Assembly: GCF_029688865.1 (NCBI RefSeq) | Contig: NZ_JARUKV010000034.1 | Span: 1-44,137 of the forward strand | Direction of reading: 5' to 3' | From: Natronococcus sp. A-GB7 | GTDB lineage: Archaea; Halobacteriota; Halobacteria; Halobacteriales; Natrialbaceae | Length of the DNA stretch: 44,137 nucleotides | Part shown: positions 1 through 9,424 of the stretch, piece after piece | Layout of the letters: each line of letters begins with the position of its first letter | Numbering within the stretch: position 1 is the stretch's first letter | Translations under genes and position numbers: made by a program | The notes under the pieces: model-generated | The model's database searches: none | What the model was told of the DNA's origin: nothing | What the model saw: only the letters and a program-made list of their open reading frames with translations

Positions 1-51
1 GCAATCCACAAACACGGGGTGACGTTCTTAGCGCGCTTAATTCCTTTTTAA
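1..51 (+). CDS. possible 3' end of an upstream gene (partial)
   Basis: Reading from base 1 gives about 16 residues (AIHKHGVTFLARLIPF) and a TAA stop at 49-51. The next gene starts five bases later, with no convincing TATA box at the right distance, so an upstream operon partner would fit. The fragment is far too short to identify and may be chance. Confidence 0.22.
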   Translation, partial: AIHKHGVTFLARLIPF

Positions 52-56
52 AAGCG

Positions 57-986
57 ATGAGTCAACGAGATGATCCACCCGCTGCATCACCCAAGTCCAA
101 TAGCAGTGAAGACGAAACAACGGACGTATCGCGTGGTGGACTCCAAATGCGAGACTGGTCCGCTTCGTCGAATCACGACAATCCAGTACGTTCCTATGAA
201 GCCGTCTACAGGGAGTGGTTGAACGATATCGACTGGCTTCTCGACCGATTCGAGCGTGACCCAGTCGCCACTATTTCGGAGATTGGGCAGGTTCTCAAAG
301 CGATTAATCGATCGAATGTTCTAATTCTGATTCTTGAAGACCTCAATCGGTCCCAAGGTGAGTCTGTTGAGAACTTGGCTGTCCAATCACCTCGAAACGT
401 GATCAAGGATCTGTATACACAGCGATCCATCAAGGGCCGACTTGATAGTCGGATTGCGTCCCTATTCGAACTCGTTCAGCTCCAGATGGAGCAAGAGCCG
501 AAGCAGGCTACCGAACTGTATGATGCGATCGCGGACAACATCTATCCGAACACCGTGCTCGCTTCTCTCATAGCCAGCGAACACATCGCCGATTCACCTG
601 CAGAATACTACCAGCAGCAAGATTGGGGGTTCGAGGAACTACTGATTCAGCATTTCTTAGACGAAGACGCGCTGATTGCCGAACTCTCTCCAAGTCGCGT
701 TGAAACGACAGCAGCGGCGATGACCGAGCTTCTGGAGGGTGTTGCCGAAATAATCGACCAGTCCAGGTGCCTCAGACGATATGCCAGTCACGCATATCTG
801 GACAAAACAGCCGCACAACAGGCGGTTCGAAGCCGCCTAGCCAGCTCGCTTCTCTATGCTGGTCCCGAAGCTATCGAAAAGTATCAGGAGGAATACGGTC
901 AAATCAAGCGTATCGAAGCGGAACTCAAAATGAACGAGGAATGGCTCCCATCGGAACAGAGGTCCTGCCTCGATGGTTGGATCTGA
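57..986 (+). CDS. unrecognised helical protein, probably frameshifted near its C-terminus
   Basis: A 309-residue acidic, mostly helical protein with no signal peptide, membrane segment or motif that I recognise. The first 45 residues are rich in Ser, Asp and Pro and look disordered. The frame ends at 986 in an abrupt tail (EQRSCLDGWI). From about 940 another plus-strand frame continues to a TAA at 1253-1255 and reads like ordinary protein (TEVLPRWLDLIRLVPELFPY and onward). Adding one A in the run near 955-958 would join the two as LPSE-TEVLPRW, giving roughly 400 residues. I therefore suspect a single-base deletion and a longer ancestral gene. A methyltransferase gene follows, so a defence role is possible, but function is unknown. 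Confidence 0.6.
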   Translation: MSQRDDPPAASPKSNSSEDETTDVSRGGLQMRDWSASSNHDNPVRSYEAVYREWLNDIDWLLDRFERDPVATISEIGQVLKAINRSNVLILILEDLNRSQGESVENLAVQSPRNVIKDLYTQRSIKGRLDSRIASLFELVQLQMEQEPKQATELYDAIADNIYPNTVLASLIASEHIADSPAEYYQQQDWGFEELLIQHFLDEDALIAELSPSRVETTAAAMTELLEGVAEIIDQSRCLRRYASHAYLDKTAAQQAVRSRLASSLLYAGPEAIEKYQEEYGQIKRIEAELKMNEEWLPSEQRSCLDGWI

Positions 987-1268
987 TTAGGTTGGTACCA
1001 GAGTTGTTCCCGTACCATAGCCCAGTACATTTCGTCGGTATGTACGTTGCAGGAAGCGTTCCTCAATTCCCTGGTCTTGGGACTGCTGAAACACTGTTAC
1101 CATCGAACCTTCGGGAAGGGCCACTGGATGTACCAGTAGTTGTAGGAGACCATATTCAGGACTGGGTCCAAATATTCCTCTTTGGAAACCTCTCCGCTGT
1201 TGTGGAGAACAGTCCAAGACAGACAACGCTAGCTGAACAGACAAGTGATGAGTAAGAGTGGCGCACAT

Positions 1269-1285
1269 CTTATATATATTATAAG
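1269..1285 (+). promoter_or_regulatory. TATA-box promoter of the methyltransferase gene
   Basis: An AT-only core flanked by CTTATA and TATAAG arms (a near-perfect inverted repeat) lies 26-42 bases before the ATG at 1311. That is the spacing expected for a haloarchaeal TATA box driving a leaderless or nearly leaderless transcript. Confidence 0.6.
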
Positions 1286-1310
1286 CCTCGAGGCAGAATA
1301 GGGTCATAAG

Positions 1311-2681
1311 ATGAAAGGACACGTTACAACACCATCCGGACTTGCAGACCGAATGGTGGCGAAGTTGTTCGCAGATCACGAACCAGAATCAGGGGATCGT
1401 ATTCTATTCCCTGGTATTGGCAGTAACGCTCCCTTTATCCACGCAGTGAAGAGGTGGTGTGACAAGCATGATGCACCGATGCCGGAAGCGGTCGCTGTCG
1501 AGCTTGATCCAGTCAGGATCGACGATGTTGAAGAAAATCTTGAAGATGTTGATGTGGACGTTCAGGAGCGAGATTTCTTAGAGTCCAGCATTCCGAGAGA
1601 TCTTGGAGAGTTCGATTACATTATCGGGAATCCACCGTACGTTCCTGTCACGCAATTGAATGACGGAGAGAAAGAGCAGTATGGGGAAGAATTCGATACT
1701 GCTTGGCGACGGTTCGATCTCTACATCCTTTTCTTTGAACGTGGACTCGAACTACTAGCCGACAATGGTCGTCTTGTGTATGTCACGCCCGAAAAGTTCG
1801 AGTACATTTCTTCGGGAGACGCTCTTCGGGAACTTCTAACTAACTACCACGTCCAGGAGATCAACCACATCGATCAGGACTGGTTCCCTGACCTGAAAGT
1901 CTATCCAGCAATTACAGTAATCGACGCCACGGAATCCGATAGAACGCACATTGTCACTCGCACCAATGAAGAACGTACAGTCTCCCTCCCTACGGATGGG
2001 AGTTCTTGGGCTGCACCAATTCGAGGCGGAATCGATATTGAAGATACTGGCGTCACCCTCAGTGATATTACCGTCCGCATCTCCGCAGGCCTCGCTACTG
2101 GACGAGATTCGCTGTTTGTGAGCGACAAGGACGATGTTGCACCACAGCTGATCGAAGAGGGATGGGCATACCCGACTGTCAGTGGAAAGCAGTTGCGAAC
2201 GCACGACTGCCCTTATACGGACGATCTGATCCTCTGTCCATACGATGAACGGGGGAATTTGGTTTCGGAAAATGAACTGGGGGCGTACGGTGACTGGGCT
2301 GAGATTCATCGGGAAACGCTCGAGGAACGGTCGTGCGTGCAGAAACGCAACCGGCCTTGGTACGATTGGCACAACGCACCACCAATGCCAGAGATGCTGC
2401 GCCCCAAGATCGTATGCAAAGACGTCGCTAAGGAACCGGAGTTTTGGGGAGAACCAGAAGGCACTGTAATTCCCCGCCACTCTGTCTATTACATTGTTCC
2501 CAAGAGTCACATAGAGCTCGACAATCTGCTTACGTATCTGAATTCGGAAGAGGCGAAGAAATGGATTGAGGCGAACGCACAGAAAGCGTATACGGATCAC
2601 GTGCGCATCCAATCCGAAATGATCGAAGACCTCCCTATTCCAAAGGAATTTGCGGAAACGATGCAAACATCTCTGGTTTGA
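1311..2681 (+). CDS. N6-adenine DNA methyltransferase (NPPY class, TaqI/Eco57I-like)
   Basis: This 456-residue protein should methylate adenine N6 in DNA using S-adenosylmethionine. Motif IV is NPPY at residues 107-110. Motif I is degenerate: LFPGIGSNA at about 32-40 replaces the usual DPACGSG. An acidic motif II follows (VELDPVRI, about 63-70). After the catalytic third, the C-terminal part (about 200-456) resembles TaqI/Eco57I-type target-recognition domains. There is no nuclease domain. The ATG at 1311 follows a TATA box by about 30 bases. Downstream lie broken pieces of a DUF3883 protein, so it may be the surviving modification half of an inactivated restriction-type system. Family assignment is firm; target sequence and partners are unknown. 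Confidence 0.85.
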   Translation: MKGHVTTPSGLADRMVAKLFADHEPESGDRILFPGIGSNAPFIHAVKRWCDKHDAPMPEAVAVELDPVRIDDVEENLEDVDVDVQERDFLESSIPRDLGEFDYIIGNPPYVPVTQLNDGEKEQYGEEFDTAWRRFDLYILFFERGLELLADNGRLVYVTPEKFEYISSGDALRELLTNYHVQEINHIDQDWFPDLKVYPAITVIDATESDRTHIVTRTNEERTVSLPTDGSSWAAPIRGGIDIEDTGVTLSDITVRISAGLATGRDSLFVSDKDDVAPQLIEEGWAYPTVSGKQLRTHDCPYTDDLILCPYDERGNLVSENELGAYGDWAEIHRETLEERSCVQKRNRPWYDWHNAPPMPEMLRPKIVCKDVAKEPEFWGEPEGTVIPRHSVYYIVPKSHIELDNLLTYLNSEEAKKWIEANAQKAYTDHVRIQSEMIEDLPIPKEFAETMQTSLV

Positions 2682-2718
2682 TGATATAATAGTCCAAAGG
2701 ACCGTACAGAAATCGAAT

Positions 2719-3328
2719 AACGGATCTGGTTCTGGTGGAGTTCCTGCCTCGCAAGAGTACCGAACCAAAATCGACGACTTCGGAATGGCTCTCACGATTG
2801 AGTCCGAACGAGACCGTCTGCGACAGTGTGATGAGACCAACCCTGAAATGAACATCTAGGACGTGACACGCCCGAGACATACGGGGACGCAAAAGGAGAC
2901 CCCCACGTGATGTCGGCCATCGATAACTTCCTCGTGGAGGTTGGACTCTCCGAGGACGAGAACCCGTTCGACACTGACTGGCCGGGTTTTGACGTGCTGA
3001 CCATCACAACCACCGAGGATGGCGACCCCGTAATCGATCGGTGTATTGAACTCAAGACATCGGACTGAAGACACGCAAACCCTCTCTCTCGTGGAACGAG
3101 CGGAAGGCTGCCGGAAGTGCGCTCACGGACCGTTATTACCTCTATGTGGCTCGAACCAGTCGTATGGGAAAAAGCGGCGATGCAACACTGCTGGAGATCC
3201 CGAGACCGTTCCAGACGCTGACTAAACACCGGCGCGAACGCCGCGAGCGCGAAGTCCAACTTGACCTGCGGAGTTTCGATCTCGAGGACGACACGATCAT
3301 TCAGCGTCCTATTGGGTGGAAAGAGTAG
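2719..3328 (+). pseudogene. decayed C-terminus of a DUF3883 (NOV-like) nuclease-domain protein
   Basis: Three plus-strand frames join into one DUF3883-type end. Bases ~2719-2859 read GVPASQEYRTKIDDFGMALT up to a stop. Bases ~2847-3068 read GRDTPETYGDAKGD, then MSAIDNFLVEVGL, GFDVLTIT and IELKTS. After TGA at 3066-3068 the reading shifts to SLSWNERKAA, YYLYVAR and LLEIPRPFQT, ending at 3328. The IELKTS segment corresponds to the E-x-K part of the predicted restriction-endonuclease fold in DUF3883, and W-NE-KAA followed by YYLYV is typical of that family. At least two frameshifts separate the pieces, so this is a remnant. The missing N-terminal part was probably a helicase or ATPase. Confidence 0.7.
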
Positions 3329-3432
3329 GGTATTGCTGGGTTAACAAACTACTGTATTTAATATAGCGACCAATTCGGAGGGTGCAATTCGAAGATAGGG
3401 CACAACACCTTCGCTCTTGAGAGGCCATCGAA

Positions 3433-3630
3433 TCACAATTTTCGCTTGAGGACCTGCGTCAGCTGGTTCTCGAGTTCAGTAGCCTGCTGATTCTTGATCT
3501 CGCTCTCGGCTTGCTCTTTGATCGTCGCGCCGAATCGGAAGAGCACGAACAGCTTGAACAGCGAATCCGTATCGTCCGGTGCGAGTGCGGTCTGCTCGAG
3601 CCAGACAAAGCACCTATCAACTCATCTGAT
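3433..3630 (-). pseudogene. unidentified 3' gene fragment
   Basis: On the minus strand about 63 codons read as plausible helical protein (LFKLFVLFRFGATIKEQ and onward, ending LTQVLKRKL) to a TGA at 3433-3435. No start codon or upstream coding extension is visible; a stop lies just before it. I take it as the surviving C-terminus of a lost gene of unknown family. Confidence 0.35.
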
Positions 3631-3734
3631 GAGGCACTCCTCTTGTTTCCAGTAACCCCTATACCCACTCGAGTGCAGCATTATGCTGCGCCACATAACC
3701 GGGATCTATGGCCCCGTCCGGTATTGTAACCCGT

Positions 3735-3840
3735 TCACTCTTGATGGGTATCACAAGCGTATCCCGTCGGGAACGGATACTCGTTCGACTCACAGTAGTC
3801 GTAGACTGCTTCGACAAATGGTCCTATTTCAAAGATAAGG
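3735..3840 (-). pseudogene. second unidentified 3' gene fragment
   Basis: About 33 minus-strand codons read GPFVEAVYDYCESNEYPFP and end CDTHQE plus TGA at 3735-3737. They look like a natural C-terminus but have no start. The rest of 3330-3912 shows nothing else that I can support. Confidence 0.3.
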
Positions 3841-3912
3841 CGTATTTACAACGTAGCCCGGGCTGAGTACTCTGAAGGGGTAGAATAGATCCTCTGTGGG
3901 TTATGACTCGAG

Positions 3913-6900
3913 TCAGATCGTCTTCCAGACCTTCGGCACTTCCTCCGGACTAGTGACCGCAACAACGCGGTAGTTCATCCTGAGTAGCTTGTTACGCTTG
4001 TCTTCATCACCCCTTTTGACGTGGTCTTTCTCGTGGTCGGGGCCGTCGACGAAGACGGCGATGGGTTGGCTCCGGCCGTTCCCCGTCTCGAAGAAGAAGT
4101 CCGCCTCTGCAATGGGAACGTCGCCGTCGTAGATTCGACGCTGGGCATCGTCCGGGAGTGGGAGCGCCTCCTTCTGGACGGCTTCCAGCACCTCACGTTC
4201 GAGACTGGACTCACACATCCCGAGCAACTCCTGGTACCGCTCCTTGGACCCTATCGACTCTACACGGGTGAGCGACATGGTCTGGGCGCCGTAGAGCCAC
4301 GGCATCACGAGGGTCCGGTCGAACATGGAGTGCTCGCGCTGATTGTAAAACGACATCAGACACTCATAACACGCCCGTTCACAGCCATCGGCATCGTTGG
4401 CGTGCAGGACGTCGAGTGCTTCAGTAACCGCGCGTCGAAAGCGATCCTTCTTGGGGTCGGTGAGGTCATGGAGCGCACCTGCGCCGCCCTCACTGGTTTC
4501 GTGAACCACGACAGTCATCTGGTCAGGCGAAGTCGGCGACGGCTTGAGGAACGTAGAGAGCTCCTGTTCGTCGAGATCGAACTCAACCAGAATGCCCTGG
4601 TAGAGCGCCTCTTTGAGCGTGTGGTAGAAGTGGAGCTGTTCTTCGAGTTCGAGCTCTTCCGGGACAGGCGGGGTAATTGTTACTGTGTCGTGGTTGCCCT
4701 CAGTATAGAGCTCGATCTCCTCTCGGATATCCTCGCGGTCGGCGCCGGCGTAGCAGCCGTCGTCTTTCACGTGCTTTTCGATCATGTTGTAGCTCGTAAG
4801 CCAGCGTTTACACTCGGTACAGAGCGCAAAGCCCTGGAGCTCGTCGTCATCACGCCCACGGATCCCGCTGTTGACGGTTACGATGCGGGCATTCGGCTCG
4901 TAGGTGACAGCAGCTGTGACACCGTCACCGGACAGCTCAAACTCCTGGGCCTTCTTTTGCTCGTAGTAGGTGTTGATGTCGTAGCCTTCGCGACGCCGCT
5001 CCTCGTCGTCGCTGGTGATGTTCTCTTCAGGGCGAGCCCGCATATCCGGAAGCTCCATCGTGTTTGGGTTGGAGTGGTGCCCGCTGAACGACTCGCTACA
5101 GACGGGACAGCCTGCTGCGTTCTCGGCTTCATTACCCATCAAAATCGCCTGACAGTTCGGACAGACGATTTTGTGTTGGGTGATCGGCTCGGCGTCGCGA
5201 GTCTTCGGTCGCGCGTACCTGATCCCATGGCGTTCACCCCGATAGTATACGTTATTTCCGGGGGCAAACTCACGGATCGCCTGTGAATCGTCTCGCTGAA
5301 TGTCGTCCGGGAGTGAGGTGAATCCGAGTGTACAACTCGTCCGTGGGAAACCGTAGTTCGGGAGGAAGCCCTGTGATCGGAGGTACTGATAGGCGTAAAA
5401 CCGCTTCCCACCGCTGCGCATGTCCCGGAGACGCGCTTCGACAGCAGAGCGCTCCCGTTCTGCCTGCGGATTTCTGTCGTCGTGTTGAAGCTGCTTGTTC
5501 AGCCGTCGAAGCTCTCGGGTGAGGCGGGTGTACTCGATCCGCCATGGCTCGAACGCCTTGTCGAGGTAGGCGACAAAGTTGTCGACGCGATCCTCGATGA
5601 GTTCGTCAGTGAACCACTCCTGATACTCAGCCTGTTCCCGCTCGTGGGCGAACGCTCCTTTCACGGCATTGATGATCGCCTCGCGTTCGGCCTGAATCGC
5701 GTCCTCAAGGTCCTCGCAGAAGCTCTGGATCATCGGGTAGTCGTTCTTTCCATCCTCGATGTCGAGGACGTACTGGAGCTTCGTCTCGAACTTGAATTCG
5801 ATTACCTCGAGCACGAGCGCGTTGATGTGTGCTTCCAGAAGATCGCGGTTGTTTAGCAGGAAGGTCGGCGGCGAGATCTTCCCGGCGATGATGCGTTCTG
5901 GGCGCTGGTAGAAGTACTGATCGTGAGAGACGCCGCCGAAGCCACTGCCACAGAAGGTGGTCACCAGCGATGGCTGGTCCTGCCGGCCGGCACGCCCCGA
6001 CCGTTGGGCGTAGTTGCTAGGGTTCGGCGGGACATTCCGCATGTAGACGTTCGAGAGGTCACCGATGTCAATGCCCAGTTCCATCGTCGGCGTCGAGACG
6101 ATGGTGTTGAGGTCGTCTCCCTTGCGGAAACGCGTTTCGAGTTCCTTCCTAATGTCGCCCTCGATCTGGCCGCTGTGTTCGGCAGCGAGAACGTCGACGG
6201 CTTCGTCGAACGACATGTCGTAGAGGTCGTGGAAGTAGGACTCTCTGAGATCTGTGTCCTCCGGGGTGACGTTGCCACAGCTGGCGTTGAGACACATCTT
6301 CAGCCGCTTTCGGGTGATGACGGTCTTGCATTTCGGGCAGACTGAGACGTCACTTGGGTCGTGTTCTTTCAAGCGGATGTACGAAGGGTTGAGCATGAAC
6401 GCCTGTCGCCCTCGGTAGACGTCGTTCTCTTCGAGTACCTGCAACACTTCATCATCACTAAGCAGTTCACGGACCGCTTCGATTACCGTCGCGGCTCGAT
6501 CTGTCTCGACATCGAGAGCGCGGGTGGTCCACTTCACATGGCGTGATCTCCAGTCGGTGAATCGGTGGATCTGTTCGGTGCCTTTCGTCGAGGCAGTGTC
6601 GCTGAAGCCTTCTGGAAACCGGAAGAACTGCTGTTTGTGGAACTTAACGCTCTCGTCAAGCTTGCTCAGTACCTCGTTCCGGAAGTTCCCGAAGTTGCTG
6701 AACGTCGGGTGGTTGATAGCGGCCGTGCGACGAAAGAGATCAAGGAATGCTTTACAGTACTCGTACCGAACCTCGGGGTCAGCGGTGGCGAGTTCTGGGA
6801 CGTCCTCCCATTGTTCGTCGATTTCTGCGAGCCGGTCGAGGTTCTTGTACTCGACATCCAGAAGCCCGACGTCCTCCAGGCTCTGTTGACCACGTTGCTG

Positions 6901-9213
6901 ACTCTTCCTCAGTTCCAGTAGCACGTGGAACTGGAGATAATCGCTGAACCGACCCTTTTCATCGTCGAGAACACCGAACATGTCCCGGGCGAGTCCATCC
7001 GGGACAGCGCTGTTGTCGTCGAGCACCTCGAACGTCCGATTCCCGATGTCTGTCAGCCCGACATCGCCGTGCTCTTTGAGCGCTCCATAGAGTGCTCGTC
7101 GGAACTTGACCCGCTGGTAGAGGTTATTGAGGTGGGCAGCCTGTAACGCGGTGTCCTGCCGGTTGTCGCTAAAGGCGATAGTTTTCTGCTGGTCCTTCGG
7201 TAGCTCCTGCATCGTCGAGCCGATGAGCACGTCTGTCGCCGTCGAGCGACCGACCATGCCGAACTTGAACATCTTCGAGAGCTCCATCGCCCGACCCATC
7301 CGGGAGTGGCTCACACCGCAGTTGCCACAGAAGAGGAACTCGCCGGAGTGCCACATGACCTGCAAGCCCTGACTCGCGAAACAGCCACACTGGAGCTGGC
7401 CGCTGTCGAGGTGACCACCCGTGAGACGGTTGTGGGTGGGGCAGTACGTCGCTGGTTGGGGTACGGCCTCCTCCCACGTGTCTCGGAGCTCGCCGGAGTC
7501 ATCGAACCACTGCGCGGGAAGTGTGACTTCGTCGCGGTCCCACTCACCTCGCATCACGTAACCGGCGGTCTCGCCGTCGCCGACGCTGAGGTCCGACACT
7601 TCACGAGGGGTGAGGTGATCGGCCTCGCCGCGGGCGATGGTGTAGTACTCCTGGCCACAGGCTCGACAGAAGGAGAGCGGGAACGCCTTACGGCTCCGTT
7701 CGTGCTCTTTCGCGCAGTGGCGACACTCGAGGTCGCCAGCGTCGCTGAGGTGGGGATCCTCTGAGTTCAGCGTCTCCGGCGTGAGACACGCTACGAGCCC
7801 GGAGCCCTGCGAGAAGAACGAGTGGAGCTTGGGGATGAAGATTGGTTGCTGTTCGCCCTGCACCTCCGTGGTGCCTACAGTGCCGGCAAGGAGTGCGGCC
7901 TCCAGTTCGCGACGGGCTTCGTCCGGTGTGACCTCTGGTCGAACCTCGTTCTGATACTGTTCGACAAGTGACGGCTCATCAGGATTGGCAGCTTCGCCGG
8001 AGGGGTTGATCTGCTGGCTGCGTTCGCTGAGGCGGCCGTCGAGGAAGGCAACTGTCGGATGAGCCAGTAACACCTCGCCGATAGCCTCAGCAGTCTTCGT
8101 CTCCTCCGTACTCAGGGCGCGTTTGGTGAGCCGTTCGGCGAGTTTGGTCGCCTCGTCGGCTGTGCCGTCGAAGCGCCGAATGTCGTCGTCGGTTACCTCG
8201 ACCTCGTCGGGCAGCTCCGTACCATCGGTGAACTGGATCGGGTAGTGGCTCTCGCCGATGACGCTGTCGGGGTCGACGGGCGCGCCGAAGATCCGCTCGG
8301 AGAAGTTAGCGATCTCCTCTTCTGCGTCCAGGCCTTCTTCGCTGGCGACCGTCGCTGACGTCCCGATACACGTGAGATCTTCTCCAGCACCTGTGTGCTC
8401 TCGCAGGCGGCGGATGAGGGCAGCGACATCGGCTCCTTGGTGGCCGGTGTACGTGTGCACCTCGTCGAGGACGAGATAGTTGAGCGCGCCCTCGTGGGCG
8501 GTCGGGAAGAGGTCCTTGTCCTCGTGGCGGGTGAGGATGTAGTCCAGCATGACGTAGTTCGTCATCAGGATGTCCGGTGGGTCACGCTGCATCTCCTCCC
8601 GGGAGACCACTTCACAGTCGAGTGCCTCCGTCCGGTCGAACTGCTGGAGGAACTCCGCCGCCCCGTCGGGATTGGGCGGTGTGTCGCCTGTATAGAGGCC
8701 CATCCGGAGGCCAGAGTTGTCAAGGCGCTTGGCGAACTCCTCGTACTGTGAGTTCGCCAGCGCGTTCATCGGGTAGATCATAACCGCCTTGATCCCTTCC
8801 TCGCCCCGTTCACGGGCGTCGAGGCAGTGGCTCACGATCGGGATCCCGAACGCGAAACTTTTGCCGGACCCCGTCCCCGTTGAGACGATTGTGTTGCCCT
8901 GATCGATCGAGCGGATCGCTTCGGCCTGATGTTTGTACGGTTCAATCGGATTGCCATTGCCGTCGTCGAAGACGTCGAGAACTCCAGCGTGTAGGATGCC
9001 GTCGTCGACCAGCTCCTCGAGGGGCGTGCCGTACTCGAAGCGCTGGTTCAGCTCGACGAATGGCTCCTTCCAGAGGACCTTCCCGGTGTTGATACGGTCG
9101 TCGATCCATTGGCCGATGACGTCGTCATCGACGTTCTGGAACGTCTCAACGTAGTTTCGGTACGAAGATTGCACCTCGTCTAGGGCGTCAAAAGGATTCA
9201 GCCGAGTAGACAT
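3913..9213 (-). CDS. giant SF2 helicase with DUF1998 and C-terminal nuclease-like domain (DISARM/Druantia-type, YprA family)
   Basis: This 1766-residue protein is a DNA helicase of the YprA/MrfA type, the family used by DISARM (DrmA/DrmB) and Druantia (DruE). Visible motifs are Walker A TGTGSGKS at ~112-119, DEVH box at ~248-251 and motif VI QRSGRAGR at ~1070. The DUF1998 signature is GGAGALHDL at ~1579 plus CERACYECLMSF at ~1610. Several CxxC pairs suggest zinc ribbons (CRHC/CRAC, CGNC, CPKC, CPNC/CPVC, CTEC). The last ~95 residues (AEADFFFE, then IAVFVDGPDH, then DEDKRNKLL) resemble a Vsr/DUF559-like PD-(D/E)xK nuclease fold. The length suggests a fusion of the helicase and DUF1998 roles that DISARM splits between two genes. 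It is separated from the methyltransferase operon by a broken copy of its own 5' end. Confidence 0.88.
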   Translation of the reverse strand: MSTRLNPFDALDEVQSSYRNYVETFQNVDDDVIGQWIDDRINTGKVLWKEPFVELNQRFEYGTPLEELVDDGILHAGVLDVFDDGNGNPIEPYKHQAEAIRSIDQGNTIVSTGTGSGKSFAFGIPIVSHCLDARERGEEGIKAVMIYPMNALANSQYEEFAKRLDNSGLRMGLYTGDTPPNPDGAAEFLQQFDRTEALDCEVVSREEMQRDPPDILMTNYVMLDYILTRHEDKDLFPTAHEGALNYLVLDEVHTYTGHQGADVAALIRRLREHTGAGEDLTCIGTSATVASEEGLDAEEEIANFSERIFGAPVDPDSVIGESHYPIQFTDGTELPDEVEVTDDDIRRFDGTADEATKLAERLTKRALSTEETKTAEAIGEVLLAHPTVAFLDGRLSERSQQINPSGEAANPDEPSLVEQYQNEVRPEVTPDEARRELEAALLAGTVGTTEVQGEQQPIFIPKLHSFFSQGSGLVACLTPETLNSEDPHLSDAGDLECRHCAKEHERSRKAFPLSFCRACGQEYYTIARGEADHLTPREVSDLSVGDGETAGYVMRGEWDRDEVTLPAQWFDDSGELRDTWEEAVPQPATYCPTHNRLTGGHLDSGQLQCGCFASQGLQVMWHSGEFLFCGNCGVSHSRMGRAMELSKMFKFGMVGRSTATDVLIGSTMQELPKDQQKTIAFSDNRQDTALQAAHLNNLYQRVKFRRALYGALKEHGDVGLTDIGNRTFEVLDDNSAVPDGLARDMFGVLDDEKGRFSDYLQFHVLLELRKSQQRGQQSLEDVGLLDVEYKNLDRLAEIDEQWEDVPELATADPEVRYEYCKAFLDLFRRTAAINHPTFSNFGNFRNEVLSKLDESVKFHKQQFFRFPEGFSDTASTKGTEQIHRFTDWRSRHVKWTTRALDVETDRAATVIEAVRELLSDDEVLQVLEENDVYRGRQAFMLNPSYIRLKEHDPSDVSVCPKCKTVITRKRLKMCLNASCGNVTPEDTDLRESYFHDLYDMSFDEAVDVLAAEHSGQIEGDIRKELETRFRKGDDLNTIVSTPTMELGIDIGDLSNVYMRNVPPNPSNYAQRSGRAGRQDQPSLVTTFCGSGFGGVSHDQYFYQRPERIIAGKISPPTFLLNNRDLLEAHINALVLEVIEFKFETKLQYVLDIEDGKNDYPMIQSFCEDLEDAIQAEREAIINAVKGAFAHEREQAEYQEWFTDELIEDRVDNFVAYLDKAFEPWRIEYTRLTRELRRLNKQLQHDDRNPQAERERSAVEARLRDMRSGGKRFYAYQYLRSQGFLPNYGFPRTSCTLGFTSLPDDIQRDDSQAIREFAPGNNVYYRGERHGIRYARPKTRDAEPITQHKIVCPNCQAILMGNEAENAAGCPVCSESFSGHHSNPNTMELPDMRARPEENITSDDEERRREGYDINTYYEQKKAQEFELSGDGVTAAVTYEPNARIVTVNSGIRGRDDDELQGFALCTECKRWLTSYNMIEKHVKDDGCYAGADREDIREEIELYTEGNHDTVTITPPVPEELELEEQLHFYHTLKEALYQGILVEFDLDEQELSTFLKPSPTSPDQMTVVVHETSEGGAGALHDLTDPKKDRFRRAVTEALDVLHANDADGCERACYECLMSFYNQREHSMFDRTLVMPWLYGAQTMSLTRVESIGSKERYQELLGMCESSLEREVLEAVQKEALPLPDDAQRRIYDGDVPIAEADFFFETGNGRSQPIAVFVDGPDHEKDHVKRGDEDKRNKLLRMNYRVVAVTSPEEVPKVWKTI

Positions 9214-9424
9214 TGAGACGATAAATGTGAAAGTAGATAGAAAACAGTTGTGCTACCACATGTCTAATATTGGTGTGGGTTGAGAACCAAGCGTATAGAG
9301 TAGATAGATTAAATCGGCAATATCTGCACGGGACTTAAACTGTTCTGACGTCCCTATCATTCAACCAGCGCAGAGGTGTTGATTCGAGTGAAAGTTTCGA
9401 TTTCTCATATATTGATCTCGGCGA

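Noticed and set aside
4021-8751. Long plus-strand open frames opposite the helicase
   Set aside because: They mirror the codon structure of the GC-rich minus-strand gene and have no recognisable domains; the minus-strand reading has full helicase motifs.
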